Notes under the pieces: model-generated
Databases searched by the model: none
Told to the model about the DNA's origin: nothing
What the model saw: only the letters and a program-made list of their open reading frames with translations
Translations under genes and position numbers: made by a program
Shown here: positions 1 to 11,465 of the stretch, piece after piece
How positions within the stretch are numbered: the stretch's first letter is position 1
Layout of the letters: every line of letters starts with the position of its first letter
Source: Tamarix chinensis
Taxonomy: Eukaryota > Streptophyta > Magnoliopsida > Caryophyllales > Tamaricaceae
Assembly (NCBI GenBank): GCA_030549775.1
Contig: CM060174.1
Span: forward strand, 98,286,132-98,350,131
Direction: 5' to 3'
Length of the DNA: 64,000 nucleotides

Positions 1-48
1 GTCGGGTTTATAACATGTCATGGGTTTATAACATGTGTAATTCCAAGC

Positions 49-69
49 CTCTCTCTCTCTCTCTCTCTC
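49..69. repeat. (CT)n microsatellite
   Basis: About ten CT units in a row, seen directly. Confidence 0.9.
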
Positions 70-1450
70 CCCTCTTATCCTCCATATATATATAATAGAA
101 CAGACAAAATATAAGTTTATATTCTTGACGCATTCGTTGTATCAATCCAAACTTGGACATATAATCCCAGGTTGAGTTTTCTACAATTCCAAATCAACAA
201 TGTTACTTCTATAATAGCATTAAACTTTAATTGCTCCACTTCCATTTCCTTGTTCTCGCCCCAGCGAACCGCGTTTATGCTAAATATTATCAAGAATGAT
301 CCAGGCGTGCTGCATCAAATTAAGCACAATGCTCATCATCATTTGTGTTAATCCCGGCTAAGGATATCCACAAATCACAATGACCAGCAACAAAGTACTG
401 AAAACTTATACATAATACATGTTCAGAAATGAACTTTTGAACACGAACGATATACATTGGTTATACGACTAAAGTCTGTTATCTTATTTTCAAATCAAAT
501 GAAATCAAATATTAAAATAAAATCATATTTTAAATGATAATATTAATAACGATTTTCATAAAATACGTCAAAATTTTCAAATCAGATAAGAGTGAAGTGA
601 ATGGACCAGAATAATAAAATCAGTTCGTTCTAGCTTTCCAAGTTTCTAATTTTCCAACTACGAAATCCATCTCTTAAAATATAGTAAAATGAAACTACTT
701 TCTCATTTCTTCAAGAAACTTGAATTTCTATTTTATAAATAAAATAGATGAATTTTTTTTTAAGAGATCTAACTATTCAAAAAAAATGTGTGCCCACGTT
801 GCTGGACTTCCGCCGCTACCGCTGTGTTGGGACTTCCACTGCCCCAACTGCCTACGATCTTCGACTGACATTCCTCTTCCTCACAGGACCATGCCCTTCG
901 CCAGACCACCATCCCTGAAAACAGTAATATAATTCCTTAAACTAGTCCAGATGCGAGATGTATTAATCAGTTTGCAAAATTGCTTAAGTCGATCACTTTA
1001 ACAAGCGAATCCAGGCCAATTAAATCTAAAGAACACGTACAATTACAGCCTTACCGACTTGGTTGGCTACTCTCTACTGGTAATTTAATACATGGATTAT
1101 AAAGTTTTGGATATACTGGTTCCGTAACGGAGGTTGTGGCCGACCACGCATATGCATACGTTGCTTCACCGGCAGGTACAGGTGGAGTGTGAATAAGCTT
1201 CAATGAATAGGTGATGAAGAAGAGGGTCGGCCCTTTGACCTTGTGCCTAGTGTTAGTCACTATCGTTTTCTTCCTCTCTCTCCACCGTCCTCTTGTTTGC
1301 TCCCTCTCGACTCTTTAGGGCGGCAAGTTTCTTTGCTTCTTTATTGGGTGTTTTTCTCTGGCATTGTTCTATCCACTGTTCTCTATGTGAATTCTTCATG
1401 TCCTGATCAACTAGGTGGTTGATTATTATTATTCTGAATTTTTAAAACTA

Positions 1451-1780
1451 ATGGCAGCTCTGGGGAAAGAAGTACTGGCTGAAAATCCTGAAGGACGTTC
1501 AGAGAATCAACCAACACGAGGAATGAATGGTCAGCATGTCTCACTTGATTCCCTCCCCATGTCCTGTGATTTTTATTTCTTGGTTAAAAGCTCTGAAACT
1601 GTTGTTTCTGATCTCTTTTGTTGTTGTTGTCATACATGTCGTTAAGTTTCTTCAATTAGAAAAGTAATATCCTTTAGAACCAATTTAGTTTTCATTGTTA
1701 TTCTATTTGTTCCTAAAAACAGGAAAATGGATGCCTAATTCTAGACACTTGCTTATACAAGTTAAATAGAAGAACGTGAG
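1451..1780 (+). other. Possible tiny two-exon ORF (very uncertain)
   Basis: An ATG at 1451 opens a frame that reads to a stop at 1645. If a GT at about 1530 were used as donor and the AG before GAAAATGG (about 1722) as acceptor, the frame would continue in phase to a TAG near 1770, giving a peptide of about 40 residues. The donor context (TG|GTCAGC) is weak and no domain is recognisable. The pyrimidine-rich DNA just upstream (1260-1400) is the only other hint of transcription. Most likely chance. Confidence 0.15.
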
Positions 1781-1818
1781 GTTTCTTTATCATTGTTGGG
1801 GCTGAAACATCTTCAATT

Positions 1819-2025
1819 AGCACCTATTTGGTATGAAATCCAGTGGAAATGGAGATGGGAATCCATTTCCAATTCCATAAGATTTGCTTCTTTTTAAGTT
1901 TTTTTTTAAGATAAAGTTATATTTTTCATTTGTTTTGGTATATCAAACAAAAAAACTCTTAAAAAGATAGAAATGGAATTCCAGTCCATAATTTGATAGC
2001 ATTCCAATAAGTGGTTAAAGTTATA
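1819..2025. mobile_element. Possible decayed MITE
   Basis: The left end (CACCTATTTGG, then GGAATCCATTTCC inside) is loosely mirrored at the right end (GAAATGGAATTCC inside, CCAATAAGTGG at the edge). A poly-T/poly-A-rich centre lies between. No target-site duplication could be defined. The inverted symmetry is only partial. Confidence 0.3.
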
Positions 2026-2474
2026 CATTGGCTGAGTCCGATTCATATTATTTGGTTAACTTTCAGGTGAAATGGTAGCCTAATCCTCTGTTAGCCTCTC
2101 TCTGTTTATAAGCTTATTAAGTTGATTAATGATAAAAAAAAAAACTAACATATTAAGCTGCAAAAATTATGACTGAAACAACACTAGCAATAATATCCCG
2201 CCTAATTGTGCACACCCAATAGTTTTGTTGCTTGTATGTTCCGGGGTTTAGCCGACAAAATTTGAGGTCCAATAGCAAAGAGAAGAAGAGGATAATATCA
2301 AAGAAACTTCCTAAGTTCTGCACGTTGTCTGTCTCTATTGTTCTATAGCTAGACTTGTGGTGGAAATTTGGAACACTATGGTATTATTAAGCTGATTGAC
2401 AACAAACTTTACTTAATTCTCTTGAGTGACTGATTTTCAAAAGGAGTATCATACATACATACAGATAATTGTTT

Positions 2475-2775
2475 AAATCCTACCGAGTATCAACTGTTTC
2501 TTATCCCTATTTTTCCACTATGCTAAATAGTTAAAAGCTTACTATTTCTGTGCGGGTACATAGTGTGGGGAGGTAGCATTATGAAATGGTACGGGGATTT
2601 TATAAGAGAAGGCATTATGGGGATTTAATTGTCGAGTAACTGGACTGTTATCATACACATAGAATGTCAAATCCCACCGAGTATAAGTATTATTCCTATT
2701 TTTCCACTATGCTAGTTAGTTTAAAGCTTACTGGTCCTGTATGGGTGGGCACATGGTACGGGGAGACGTCATTAT
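2475..2775. repeat. Diverged direct duplication, ~194 bp offset
   Basis: A block at 2475-2583 recurs at 2669-2775. Both contain the strings CACCGAGTAT/TACCGAGTAT, CCTATTTTTCCACTATGCTA and GTACGGGG-type ends, with many substitutions. Neither copy codes for anything recognisable. It is an old local duplication. Confidence 0.7.
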
Positions 2776-3058
2776 GGATTAAAGTCATAAGCAGTATCAT
2801 GCAAGTCATGATTCACCCCACCTTTCTCCTCTTTTATTGTTTTCTGTTACAACATTTATAACCTACATTCAAAATTTATAGCTTACATTCGGGATGGAGG
2901 AATTATATAAGATAAAATCTATATCTTTTTTACTGTGCGAATTGGAACTCAGAATTCATTCTACTTCATGATAATAAAAAAAAAAGGGAAATTACATAGT
3001 TTAGGCAAAGTATACGATATAATCCCGAATTTTTACCAAAAAATTGGTACAACTCTAA

Positions 3059-3240
3059 TGGTTCGTTTGGATTGGAGTGAATCGAAGTGAGGGTAAACAT
3101 TAAAAATTAACTTTAGTGAAGGGAATGGAGATGAATCAGGATTAATACTTTAAAAATACTATTTGGATGATATTAAAACGTGGGTGAATCGAGATGAATG
3201 TTTTAAGAACTCCACTAAGATTGAAGTGAATTAAGGTTAA
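3059..3240. repeat. Harbinger left terminal inverted repeat
   Basis: It starts TGGTTCGTTTGGATTGG. Shared features with the inverted right end include GTGGGTGAATCGAG (right: GTGGGTGAATTGAG) and nearby TTAATA-rich DNA. Directly preceded by TAA. Confidence 0.75.
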
Positions 3241-3327
3241 AAAAATAAAACAAATGACATTTATACCCTTATATTAAATATATAAGTCTCTTCTAAAATA
3301 ACTAACCTAGCACCACTACCACCACCC

Positions 3328-3627
3328 ATACAATTAAATATCGGTCCCGATATTCAATATCGGCCGATATTTATCAGATTTTGGATCAGCCGATACGCGA
3401 AATTGGCGATACACGACGGATTTAGAATTTCACATATTTATTGGCGATATATCGGTTACTGACCAATATATTCTACCAATATTTATTGGTATTTGCTAAT
3501 ATTTATTGTGAAAAAAAAAATCAAGTCGCGACAACCGCGGCATATAAAATATCATTTGCGATGTTTTGATACCGCGACATCGCGACCACAACTGCAATCG
3601 CGACCACGACCGCGATTTTATTACTTG
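3328..3627. mobile_element. Small 9-bp-TSD element, copy 1 (MULE-like MITE)
   Basis: A 300-bp unit running from ATACAATTAAATATCGG to CGCGATTTTATTACTTG. It is flanked by CCACCACCC (3319-3327) and CCACCACCT (3628-3636), a 9-bp duplication with one mismatch. The sequence recurs in reverse orientation at 12164-12460 and, interrupted, at 11475-13204. One side carries iterated AATATCGG/CGATAT motifs, the other iterated CGCGAC/GCGACC motifs. The ends are only loosely inverted repeats. A 9-bp duplication suggests Mutator-like mobilisation, but the class is inferred. It inserted into a CCA-rich simple sequence inside the Harbinger element. Confidence 0.8.
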
Positions 3628-3890
3628 CCACCACCTCCTCCTCCACAACCACCACAAGCAACTCCTCCTCCTCCTCCACCACCTCATCCACCACCATCTC
3701 CACCACAACCAACTCCTCCTCCACCAAAACCCCATCACCTCCATCTCCATCACAACTCCATCACCTCATCCACCGCAACCACCACCACCACAACTCCACC
3801 ACCTCCTCCTCCTCCTCCACCACCTCATCCGCCATAACCACCTCTTCCTCCTCATCTTTCTCCACCACCACCAATACCACCTTAATCACA
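3628..3890. repeat. CCA/TCC low-complexity tract
   Basis: About 260 bp of CCACCACCT/CCTCCTCCT-type triplets. Because it is triplet-periodic it leaves long open frames on both strands: proline-, histidine- and leucine-rich on plus, valine/glutamate-rich or tryptophan-rich on minus. None has other features of a gene. Confidence 0.85.
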
Positions 3891-4262
3891 ACAACCAAAA
3901 GATTTACAAGATAAGCAAATTTTGTTTGCAACATCCATTTAGCCAACTAATTCACAGAAAAAGATTTTTATACGAATAAAATAAATTATATATAACACAT
4001 TAAAGATAGACACCCATCATCTTTCATTAAAAACAAACTTAATGAGTTAAAGGACATCCATCATCTTACATTCAACACAATGTTCATAAAATCAAAAGAT
4101 GTCCATCATCATCCACAATATAAGATGTCCATCATCATCCACGATATAAACTCAAAAGGTGCACAAGATGTTCATCATCTTATAATTGTTTCACAGTCAA
4201 CAAAGATGAATGATGTCATCATCCTACATGACATCTTAATTCAAGTGTCTTAAAGCATGAAA

Positions 4263-5363
4263 CTAAACATAAGGGGAAGGTTCTGATTTGCCAATAATTT
4301 GTGCTTGCACCAGTAGAAGCCATAATGCAGATCGACGTCGTTCTAAGGGATACGCATTTAGTATCTCATAGTCTGCACGATTCTTCGAAAGATGAAAAGA
4401 AGCCAGCATCGTATACCTTGGATCGAAGTCAAGCTCCTCAACACACTTAATAGCCTCAGTGGGATCAACACGTGAGCGTTTGTCCATAACTGTGACAAAC
4501 TTCTCTGCCTGTGCACTTAACATATCAGAACATGTTGTAATAAATGTATCTATTTTCCTCTTACCCTTGTTGTCTTTTCCATGACTTGCACCTGCTTGTG
4601 ATACACTTGCATTACTAGCATCCGAGTCATAGTCTTGATTAGAATGAGGTGGGGTCATAGAATCAATACCAAATGAGCTAAACCCCTCGGTGTTAACTTC
4701 GTCTTGTGAGACCATATTGTTAATATCTTGAATGATGCTACTAGATCCTCCATGTTGTTCTGCAGCTTCCGTTCTCCTTGCTCTTACTTCGGCAACAGTC
4801 ATAGCATTATCCCCGATATTCCTATCCTTAGAAAATAGCTCTTCTAATTTTTCATAGAAGGGAACCGTTTTACCCTTCCCCTTCGCAAATTTTGGATTGT
4901 TCTATGACAAAAAAATAAACAAAGTGAACTAAATTACAACACTTAACAAATATAGATGACGAACACCATATACAAAAGAATAAAACCTTATGCAAAAGAA
5001 TTAATAATTCCATCAAATTGACATTATACACACCTCAATTAGTTGATTCCACACTTCCTCTTCGAGATCCCATATTTGAATGGTAGGATTAAAACCATAG
5101 CCACTTTGTGAAACATTATGGAATATGTCATAACATTCAAAAAAATTTCCCTTTAAATATTTTATCCTATTACGAATTTGGCCCTTGTTCCATGAGGAGT
5201 TAGGAAACTTTTCTTCAAGCTCTTTTAATACGGAACTATAAGCTACCGTAGTAAATGTACTACCAGGACGATTACCTATACGCATCTGATGTAGCAAATC
5301 ATCAAGAAAAACTCCATCCATATCATATGTCCAAATGTTTCTCTCAACTTGACAAGGAGGCAT
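4263..5363 (-). CDS. Harbinger SANT/Myb-like DNA-binding protein, two exons, open
   Basis: Exon 1 runs 5363 to 5034 (110 codons, starting MPPCQVERN) and exon 2 runs 4901 to 4263, ending SEPSPYV and stop. The join uses a GT donor (GAG|GTGTGT) and an AG acceptor (GTCATAG|AAC), with a 132-bp intron, and stays in phase. The product would be about 322 residues with no stop or frameshift. Exon 1 carries the trihelix/SANT-type fold seen in PIF/Harbinger second proteins and Myb/SANT-like plant proteins: NIWTYDMD near the start, WNKGQIRNRIKYLK in the middle and a WDLEEEVW stretch near the end. Exon 2 opens with a basic lysine-rich segment, then FYEKLEELF, a serine-rich linker and a C-terminal LLVQAQI helix. 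In this family the protein binds transposon ends and brings the transposase into the nucleus. The transposase is downstream in transposon terms upstream of this gene (5600-6960) and is broken. Alternative: a domesticated host gene. Nothing here shows expression. Confidence 0.75.
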
Positions 5364-5599
5364 GGTTGAATCTACCAAAAAAAATGACAAATAAGACAAA
5401 TATGCAAATAAAAAAATACACAAATAATTAAGTAACGTTTAAAACATAGCATTAAGCTCCAAAAACAAAGGACATATGTTTCATAGCGTGTTCAAAGTAG
5501 AATACAACATATTGTAGCAAAACAATAAAGTCTCACAATTCAGTATACATGAAATATTACATTTGTTCAAATTACATAACTCAAAAGAAATGCTGATGG

Positions 5600-6960
5600 G
5601 CTATAATCTTTCCACGTCGCCACCGCTGTCAAATTCCTTATAAAATCTCCTCTAGCAACATCTCCTTATTTTGTAAGATTATCAAACCTATTATCCCACT
5701 CTCTCATCATCGCCATCGGCAAGTTCTTGATCCATCTCTCTAATTATAGCTTCATCCGGATCAACACACATTAGAAAGTTATGCACAATACAACATGCTA
5801 ATATAATATTTGTATGTGTATATACATCATAATGGGGTTCATTTATACTTCCCATAATCGAAAAATGCTTTTTTACAACACCAAAAATTCTTTCATTTGC
5901 ATTTCTTAAAGATGAATGACGCTAGTTAAATAGCTCTCGCGGAGACCTTAGTGGATTATGCAAGTACTCTTTCAGATAATACCACTCTCCTCTATAAGGT
6001 GGAATTAAGCCACTCTTTCAGATGATACCACTCTCCTCTATAAGGTGGAATTAAGCCACTCATTATAGGAAACTTAGCATTACCAAAATAATATTTACCT
6101 ATAAAAAAGCTAAAATGTTAGATAACTTTCAATAAATTAAGTAAAAAGTATTTATTAAGTATGGTAATGTAGTTACCATGTGAGATTTTGAGGCCATATT
6201 GTCGTCTTAATGCAGCTTTTAGTATTTGAGCATTAGATGTTGTTCCTTCCTAACCACATAGGTAAATTTTAGGTCAAATGTACAAGCTGCTAGTACTTTT
6301 TTGTGTGGTGTAATTTTTTCTGCCTTAGTATTTAGGAGCATCTGGTGTATAGAAACTTTTACTAGAACATGCGCTTCATCGATTGCTCCCACACAATCCT
6401 AAAATTAACTATTACATTATTAATAATCTAACTAAATTATTTATTGACTAAAAAAGAAAGAAAAATTCATAATAGGCACCTTAAAACAAGAATAGAACTT
6501 GAGATTGTCTCAAATCTCTACGGGTGTTGATGATTCATCTAATTGTCTAATAAACATCTCCTCTACTTCGATAATGGCTCTTAAAACATTGCAGAAATAA
6601 CGACTACTAACTTCTCCAGACCTATCAAACACTCTTTGTACCTCTATATTTGTTATGGTATGCCCCAAAATGTACAAAATAAAAGCAACGTGCTCTTCGA
6701 TATTAACCCATTTAGTTGATTATAAGCCACCATGATTAGCTAATAACCCACAAAATTCATAAAATGCCCCAAGACCCATACAAATCATATCTCGACACAT
6801 GACTCTATTCGTCATCACATCTCTTACCAAAAATCTCACTTCTATAGATATTTTATGAATATCATCATCATCTAACATGCCATTTTCGTCCAAATATCAA
6901 TAAGCTGCTGCCGCCACAACAAACCAATTAAATATTGTAAAGTAGAACAGAGTAAGAATA
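5600..6960 (-). pseudogene. Harbinger DDE transposase remnant (HARBI1-type)
   Basis: Reading leftwards, successive frames give recognisable transposase pieces: an N-terminal helical region (CRDMICMG, then EEHVAFILYIL and VFDRSGEVSSRYF), the first catalytic-aspartate region (CVGAIDEAHV, about 6400), the LAACTFDLKFTYV strand (about 6280), a degraded second acidic site where the position expected to be Asp reads Asn (GTTSNAQIL, about 6235), PYRGEWYHLKEW (about 6030), [20 protein letters not shown] (about 5900) and [11 protein letters not shown] (about 5800). A short intron probably separates the first two parts (donor near 6480). The gene is disabled by several stops (for example a TAG just before GTTSN), a frame-changing 46-bp tandem duplication and the Asp-to-Asn change. 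It would have been the cut-and-paste nuclease for this element. Confidence 0.85.
5966..6057. repeat. 46-bp tandem duplication inside the transposase
   Basis: Two copies (5966-6011 and 6012-6057) differ at one visible position (GATAATA/GATGATA). Since 46 is not a multiple of three it shifts the reading frame. Confidence 0.9.
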
Positions 6961-9900
6961 TCATCATCATTATCTATCTATCAAAACAAAGAACAAAGAT
7001 CAAAGAATAAAAAATGAAATCAGCATTGATTCATCAACAATATCAATGGAACCAGCATAACAAAAAAATAACACAATTGAGGAGAGTAGAGTTGATACAA
7101 ATATTGAGTGATTTCTCCCATTGGCTCATCAACAACATTGTATTGAGTGGTTGTTTACAAATAGACCCCTATACCCTACCAATTATAAGATTCCTTAATG
7201 CAAAGATTTTGCTTTGTGGGATGTAACTTTTTTTTTTGGAGATTAAATTTGTAGTTTAAAAGCTACTTGTGACTAAATTGTTTAAACTGTAATTTATTTG
7301 TAATGGTTGATTATTTGTTTCTTTGTTAATAAGGCTAGAAGATTCTTTTTTGCCTCATTCTCAAAGGGACAAAATTAGAAAATCTGAAAGTGGAACGGCT
7401 TGTCATTTAATCCATCATTATTTTTAAAAATTATAGTAAATGACATTTGTATTTCCTAAGAAAAATTATGTTATAAAATCTGAAAAATTTTTGGTCTCTC
7501 TGTCCACTTTAAAAATTACAACAAATTGTGTGTTTGGTATTTGGACGTGAGACTGAATTTAAATGAAATTTTAATGAGTCTACTTTCAAACAAAGTTAGT
7601 TTCATTCAAAAATAAGTTGGGGTGAAAAAGTTATGATAAAAATAGCCTAATTAAACTTGCATTTAATCCCCTCTCTGTCGAGTCATAGTTTTAGCATTTA
7701 GTCCCCTTATTTCCTTAACTCCTCTATTTTTCTTAGCTCTTCAACCTCTTTAACATCCATCTCCTCTAATTGTTTAGTTATCCCCATTTTCTTTTCATTT
7801 TCAAGATGCCTCTATCCTTTTTTTGGCCCCTATAAGTCTATAACAACTTCACCTCTTGCAACTCCTCTACATTCGTACATAAGGCCTTTGGTTTATTGAT
7901 TTCCCAATTTTTTTCCCTCAACTTTATTACCTTCTTTCCCTTACCCAAACTTCCCTCAACACTCTCCAACTATTTTTCATATTTTAGAGAAATAAAAACA
8001 TGGAAATAGAAAAATAATTTCTTATAGAAGATAGCATATCAAACAAAGTTTTCATACATAAGTGTTCTCAACTATTTCTTTTTCTCATATTTCTTATCCA
8101 TTTAACCTAATTGCTATAGTTATTAACCATCTTTCAATTATCATGCAAGATTCAACTAATTATAGTAATAATAATAATCTCGACTAAACTAATACTCTTT
8201 ATTATGATCACAATTATAGAAAACAATACGGTACACAAACACAAGAATACATATAAACCCAATGATAAAACCTAGATATACATACATATATATATATATA
8301 TAAACATCATAAAACCCATTGAATTTAGAATAAAAATTGTCCAATTAAATATTACATGCTTAAATTATTAATATTTAATTATTTTTCCATTTTTGGCCTT
8401 ATAAAATATATTAAATGTTCTATAATTAAAAGAAGGATTTAAAAGCTGATACAAATTTAATAATATCTTATCTAGATTTGATAATTATTTTTTTATTCCT
8501 CCATATCCATTTTTCTATACCTATTTATACGTCTAACACATAAAATCCATCCATCCAAATGATATCCCTACATGACTCATGCATCAACAACATCATATTA
8601 CACACATTTCATATGCATAAACATGACATACAGGATATGCACACATTCAACTACCATAAGCACAAATAAAATCTTGTTAGATTATTTTTTTCATTTAAGC
8701 TAAACTTAATGGTGTTTATAAAAGTATACTATGTTCATCAGTCTAGGATCTAATGGCATTAATATTGCCTGCACAAAAAAAGCCTCGTCGGATTATTTTT
8801 CATTTAAACTAAACTTTAATGGTGTTTGTAAAAGTTTACTGTCTTTATCAATCCAGGATTTAATGGTATTGATATTGACCGCACAAGATAATTAAAATTC
8901 ATAGCGAGATCGATTAAATATGCCTACAAGCTACAATTTTGTGGTCTCAAGGCCATGAGTGATAATTCATATTGCTTGGCTGAGAATTTTATTTCTTTTA
9001 TAGCATAATAAAGCTCAAAACAAGACCACATACATAAATCCCATAAACACTAGCGAAGGAAAAGGGAGTGAGAGCCAATCAACAGGTAGAGAGGAAAGAA
9101 AATATAAATGGTAAAAAGATTGTATAATTGGAAAAAATTAAGAGATCCTATTCTATTTATGCATATCAAAATGCTTGTTTTAAATAATATCAATTTCAAA
9201 TACAATTCAATTAACAAAACACGAGTAGGATGTGCAAAACACTCCCACAACTAACTAATGTTGGCTAACTAAGGAGTTCGTTCCCTCATAAGACTGCTAA
9301 AAATTAAAAGATGTGAAACCTCCAACATCACCACGATGAACCAGCTTGCATAACTGTTTTGCTATACATTTGCAGACGTTAGTTTCATTCCCTTCCGTGC
9401 CAACCATCAATTGTCGTCCATTCTTATATCTTTCCTTCAAATTCATATTATGAAAAAAAAATATTTTATGAAATTATTCAGCAAAATAAAATATATGTAT
9501 ATAGGCTACAATCCTCGAGCTGAGAAATAAGCAATAGAATCAACAAGAAAACCAATAACCAGTCAGCTTGGTACAGCTAGCATACCGATTACTAAAATTA
9601 GGAGGAAGGATGGAATAGAGAGTGATCAGACAGTACAAATACATTTTAAAACAACATCATATTGGTGAAATCAAACCAATAGGGAAACAATAAAAGTCTT
9701 AGTCATCATATCACAACCATCAACCTCCCTGTCCTAACTAAATTCAAAATACGTCATAAACTAATGAAAACTAATAGAATCATTAAGAAGATGAATAATT
9801 TTCGCAATTTCAATTGGAATTCAATAGCTATTATTAAGAAATAAAAGAACTAAAAAAAACCCCTAAATGACAAATCTTAACAATTATTGCACACAAGATG

Positions 9901-10690
9901 AGCCTCAATAGGAGAGAAAGTTACAATTATTTCCTATTCTATAAACATAATAAAGTAATCTGTAAACCACAGGAATATTCAAAAAACCAATTTCCACGAT
10001 TGAGCAAGAATAAAGAAAAAAGGAGAGATGGATCAGATAGAGCTAATACAAAGGTCATTGCCATCATTTCGACAATCAAACCAATAGGGAAAACAATTCG
10101 TTCATCATCTCATTTCCAACATTTAGCTTTAGAAAAACACGGAACAACAAAAAAGAAAGACAACCATACGTGAATCAAGAACTACCTATTCTTCAGGAAC
10201 GAAATTGACGGCAGAAGATAGATAACCAAAGCTTGTAATGCGTTTGAGATTAAAACCTTACGATTGATAGGGTTATTTTATACTGTCCCACCCCCAAGAG
10301 GGTTTCTTAGATTTATGGTTCGTTCTGCAGAATCAACTCATAAAGCCAGCATAATCACAAATCAAGTAGCACAATTGAATCACAAAGCAAGCATAATCCG
10401 TTCTGCAGCAAAATTGACCGGAAAAAAAAAAGGAAAAGAAAAGGCAGCACAGCATACCTGGTTGTCGACGTCGGAGAGGAGAATCAGACGTCGTGGCCGC
10501 TGCCTACTGCAACCCTGGTTGCCAACGTTGCTCCGGCAGTCGAAATCCGTAGTCGCTGCCAGGGATGATCCTTCGTCAAGCAGATCTGGATATGGAGGAA
10601 GGTCGAGGTCATGCGAGGGAGAGGGAGGTCGTGTGAGGAAGATCAGAATTGGAAAATAAAGATATAGGGTTTGAGGAGTATTTTGATCCA
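6961..10690. other. Non-coding interior of the Harbinger element
   Basis: AT-rich DNA without supported genes. Open frames at 7014-7226, 9050-9250 and 9898-10173 have no recognisable domains. It holds an (AT)n run near 8283-8301 and the duplication at 8661-8881. The GC-richer part (10440-10650) lies upstream of the transposase on its strand and could be its leader. Other insertions may be hidden here, since the element is unusually long. Confidence 0.5.
8661..8881. repeat. Tandem duplication, ~110-bp units
   Basis: Units at 8661-8771 and 8772-8881 both run from CACAA(A)-rich DNA through GATTATTTTT, AATGGTGTTT and ATTGCC/ATTGACC, with scattered substitutions. No coding capacity. Confidence 0.8.
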
Positions 10691-10699
10691 ATCAGGTCA

Positions 10700-10898
10700 A
10701 AATTTTACTTATTTTTTCACCTTACCTTTGATTATCCCTAAAATTGAAGGTTAATAAAAACATGTTTAACTGAGGTGAACAAAGGTAAAATATTAACCTC
10801 AATTCACCCACGTAAAGTTATTAAAAATAGTACCCAAACGGAATGAACCAATTGATTTACCTCCATTAATCCCTTTTTACCCCAATCCAAATGCACTA
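10700..10898. repeat. Harbinger right terminal inverted repeat
   Basis: It ends CCCCAATCCAAATGCACTA and is followed by TAA. It mirrors the left end, including CAATTCACCCACG against CGTGGGTGAATCG. Confidence 0.75.
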
Positions 10899-11100
10899 TA
10901 AGTTTTGAGGGTTGCACACCAAAAAACTCTCCAACTATAGTAATGTTGACTTGCTGTCGGAATTTTAAAAAAAAAATAATAATAATAATAATAATAAATA
11001 AATAAAAACTAATCGAGTAAAGTAACTCTAAGCTTTGAGGGTTGCACACCAGACAACCATCCAACTACAGTAATGTTGACTTGCTGTCAGAATTTATAAT
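10899..11100. repeat. Flanking tandem repeat holding the Harbinger empty site
   Basis: TTGAGGGTTGCACACC and GTAATGTTGACTTGCTGTC occur at about 10905-10956 and again at about 11035-11085, separated by an (AAT)n-rich spacer. The second copy has CTCTAAGCTTTGAGG uninterrupted; the first is broken by the Harbinger at CTCTAA. Confidence 0.8.
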
Positions 11101-11465
11101 AAAAATAAAACTAATCTTTTGATGCAAATGATGATTTTACTCCCAACTCTATTACCCTCTATTCTTCTCACCCCTTTCGATTAAATTATTTAATGTAAAT
11201 TATCTAAAATACCCTCCAATTATTCCACAACCAATTTTGAAACTCCTCCATTTCCTATCACTTGAAAAGCTAATTTAACCCATCTCTGACCTAAATCCCT
11301 CCATTTCCTATCTATTTCCTCTAAAAAAACTAATTTAACCTAAAGCAAATTAACTTAACCCATCTTATTTCCTTTCATTGTTCTCGAGCTCCAACGACAT
11401 TCTTTAAGAAAGCATTCATCATAGTCCCTTTTTCTCCATTCTTTTTGGTCTCTGACATGGTATGG
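11101..11465. other. Intergenic, pyrimidine-rich, no gene seen
   Basis: CT- and AT-rich DNA with a near-repeat (CTCCATTTCCTATC near 11246 and 11300, AACTAATTTAACC near 11329). No coding or RNA features recognised. Confidence 0.5.

Larger units (their letters stand above)
1..3055. other. Intergenic DNA, no convincing gene
   Basis: AT-rich sequence with scattered stops in all frames. It starts with two near-identical copies of GGGTTTATAACATGT (about 4-38) followed by a CT repeat. A pyrimidine-rich stretch around 1260-1400 could be a promoter or 5' leader, but no long coding frame follows. The short open frames at 720-932 and 1051-1260 lack recognisable domains and look like chance. Confidence 0.6.
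3059..10898 (-). mobile_element. PIF/Harbinger DNA transposon, ~7.8 kb
   Basis: The ends are imperfect inverted repeats: left TGGTTCGTTTGGATTGGAG, right (reverse complement) TAGTGCATTTGGATTGGGG. They continue as looser inverted similarity for about 150 bp. TAA lies directly outside both ends (3056-3058 and 10899-10901), the 3-bp duplication typical of this superfamily. Inside, on the minus strand, are the two expected genes: a HARBI1-type transposase remnant (about 6960-5600) and a SANT/Myb-like gene (5363-4263). The flanking DNA gives independent support: joining the flanks across the element (ACTCTAA then GTTTTGAGGG) recreates a sequence also present uninterrupted at about 11024-11042. The element is larger than usual because of a nested 300-bp element, low-complexity DNA and internal duplications. 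A GC-richer segment at 10440-10650 could be its 5' leader or promoter, reading leftwards. Confidence 0.85.

Noticed and set aside
3493..3979. Overlapping proline/histidine-rich and valine/glutamate-rich open frames
   Set aside because: They come from triplet-periodic CCA/TCC DNA and the end of a MITE; no other coding signal.
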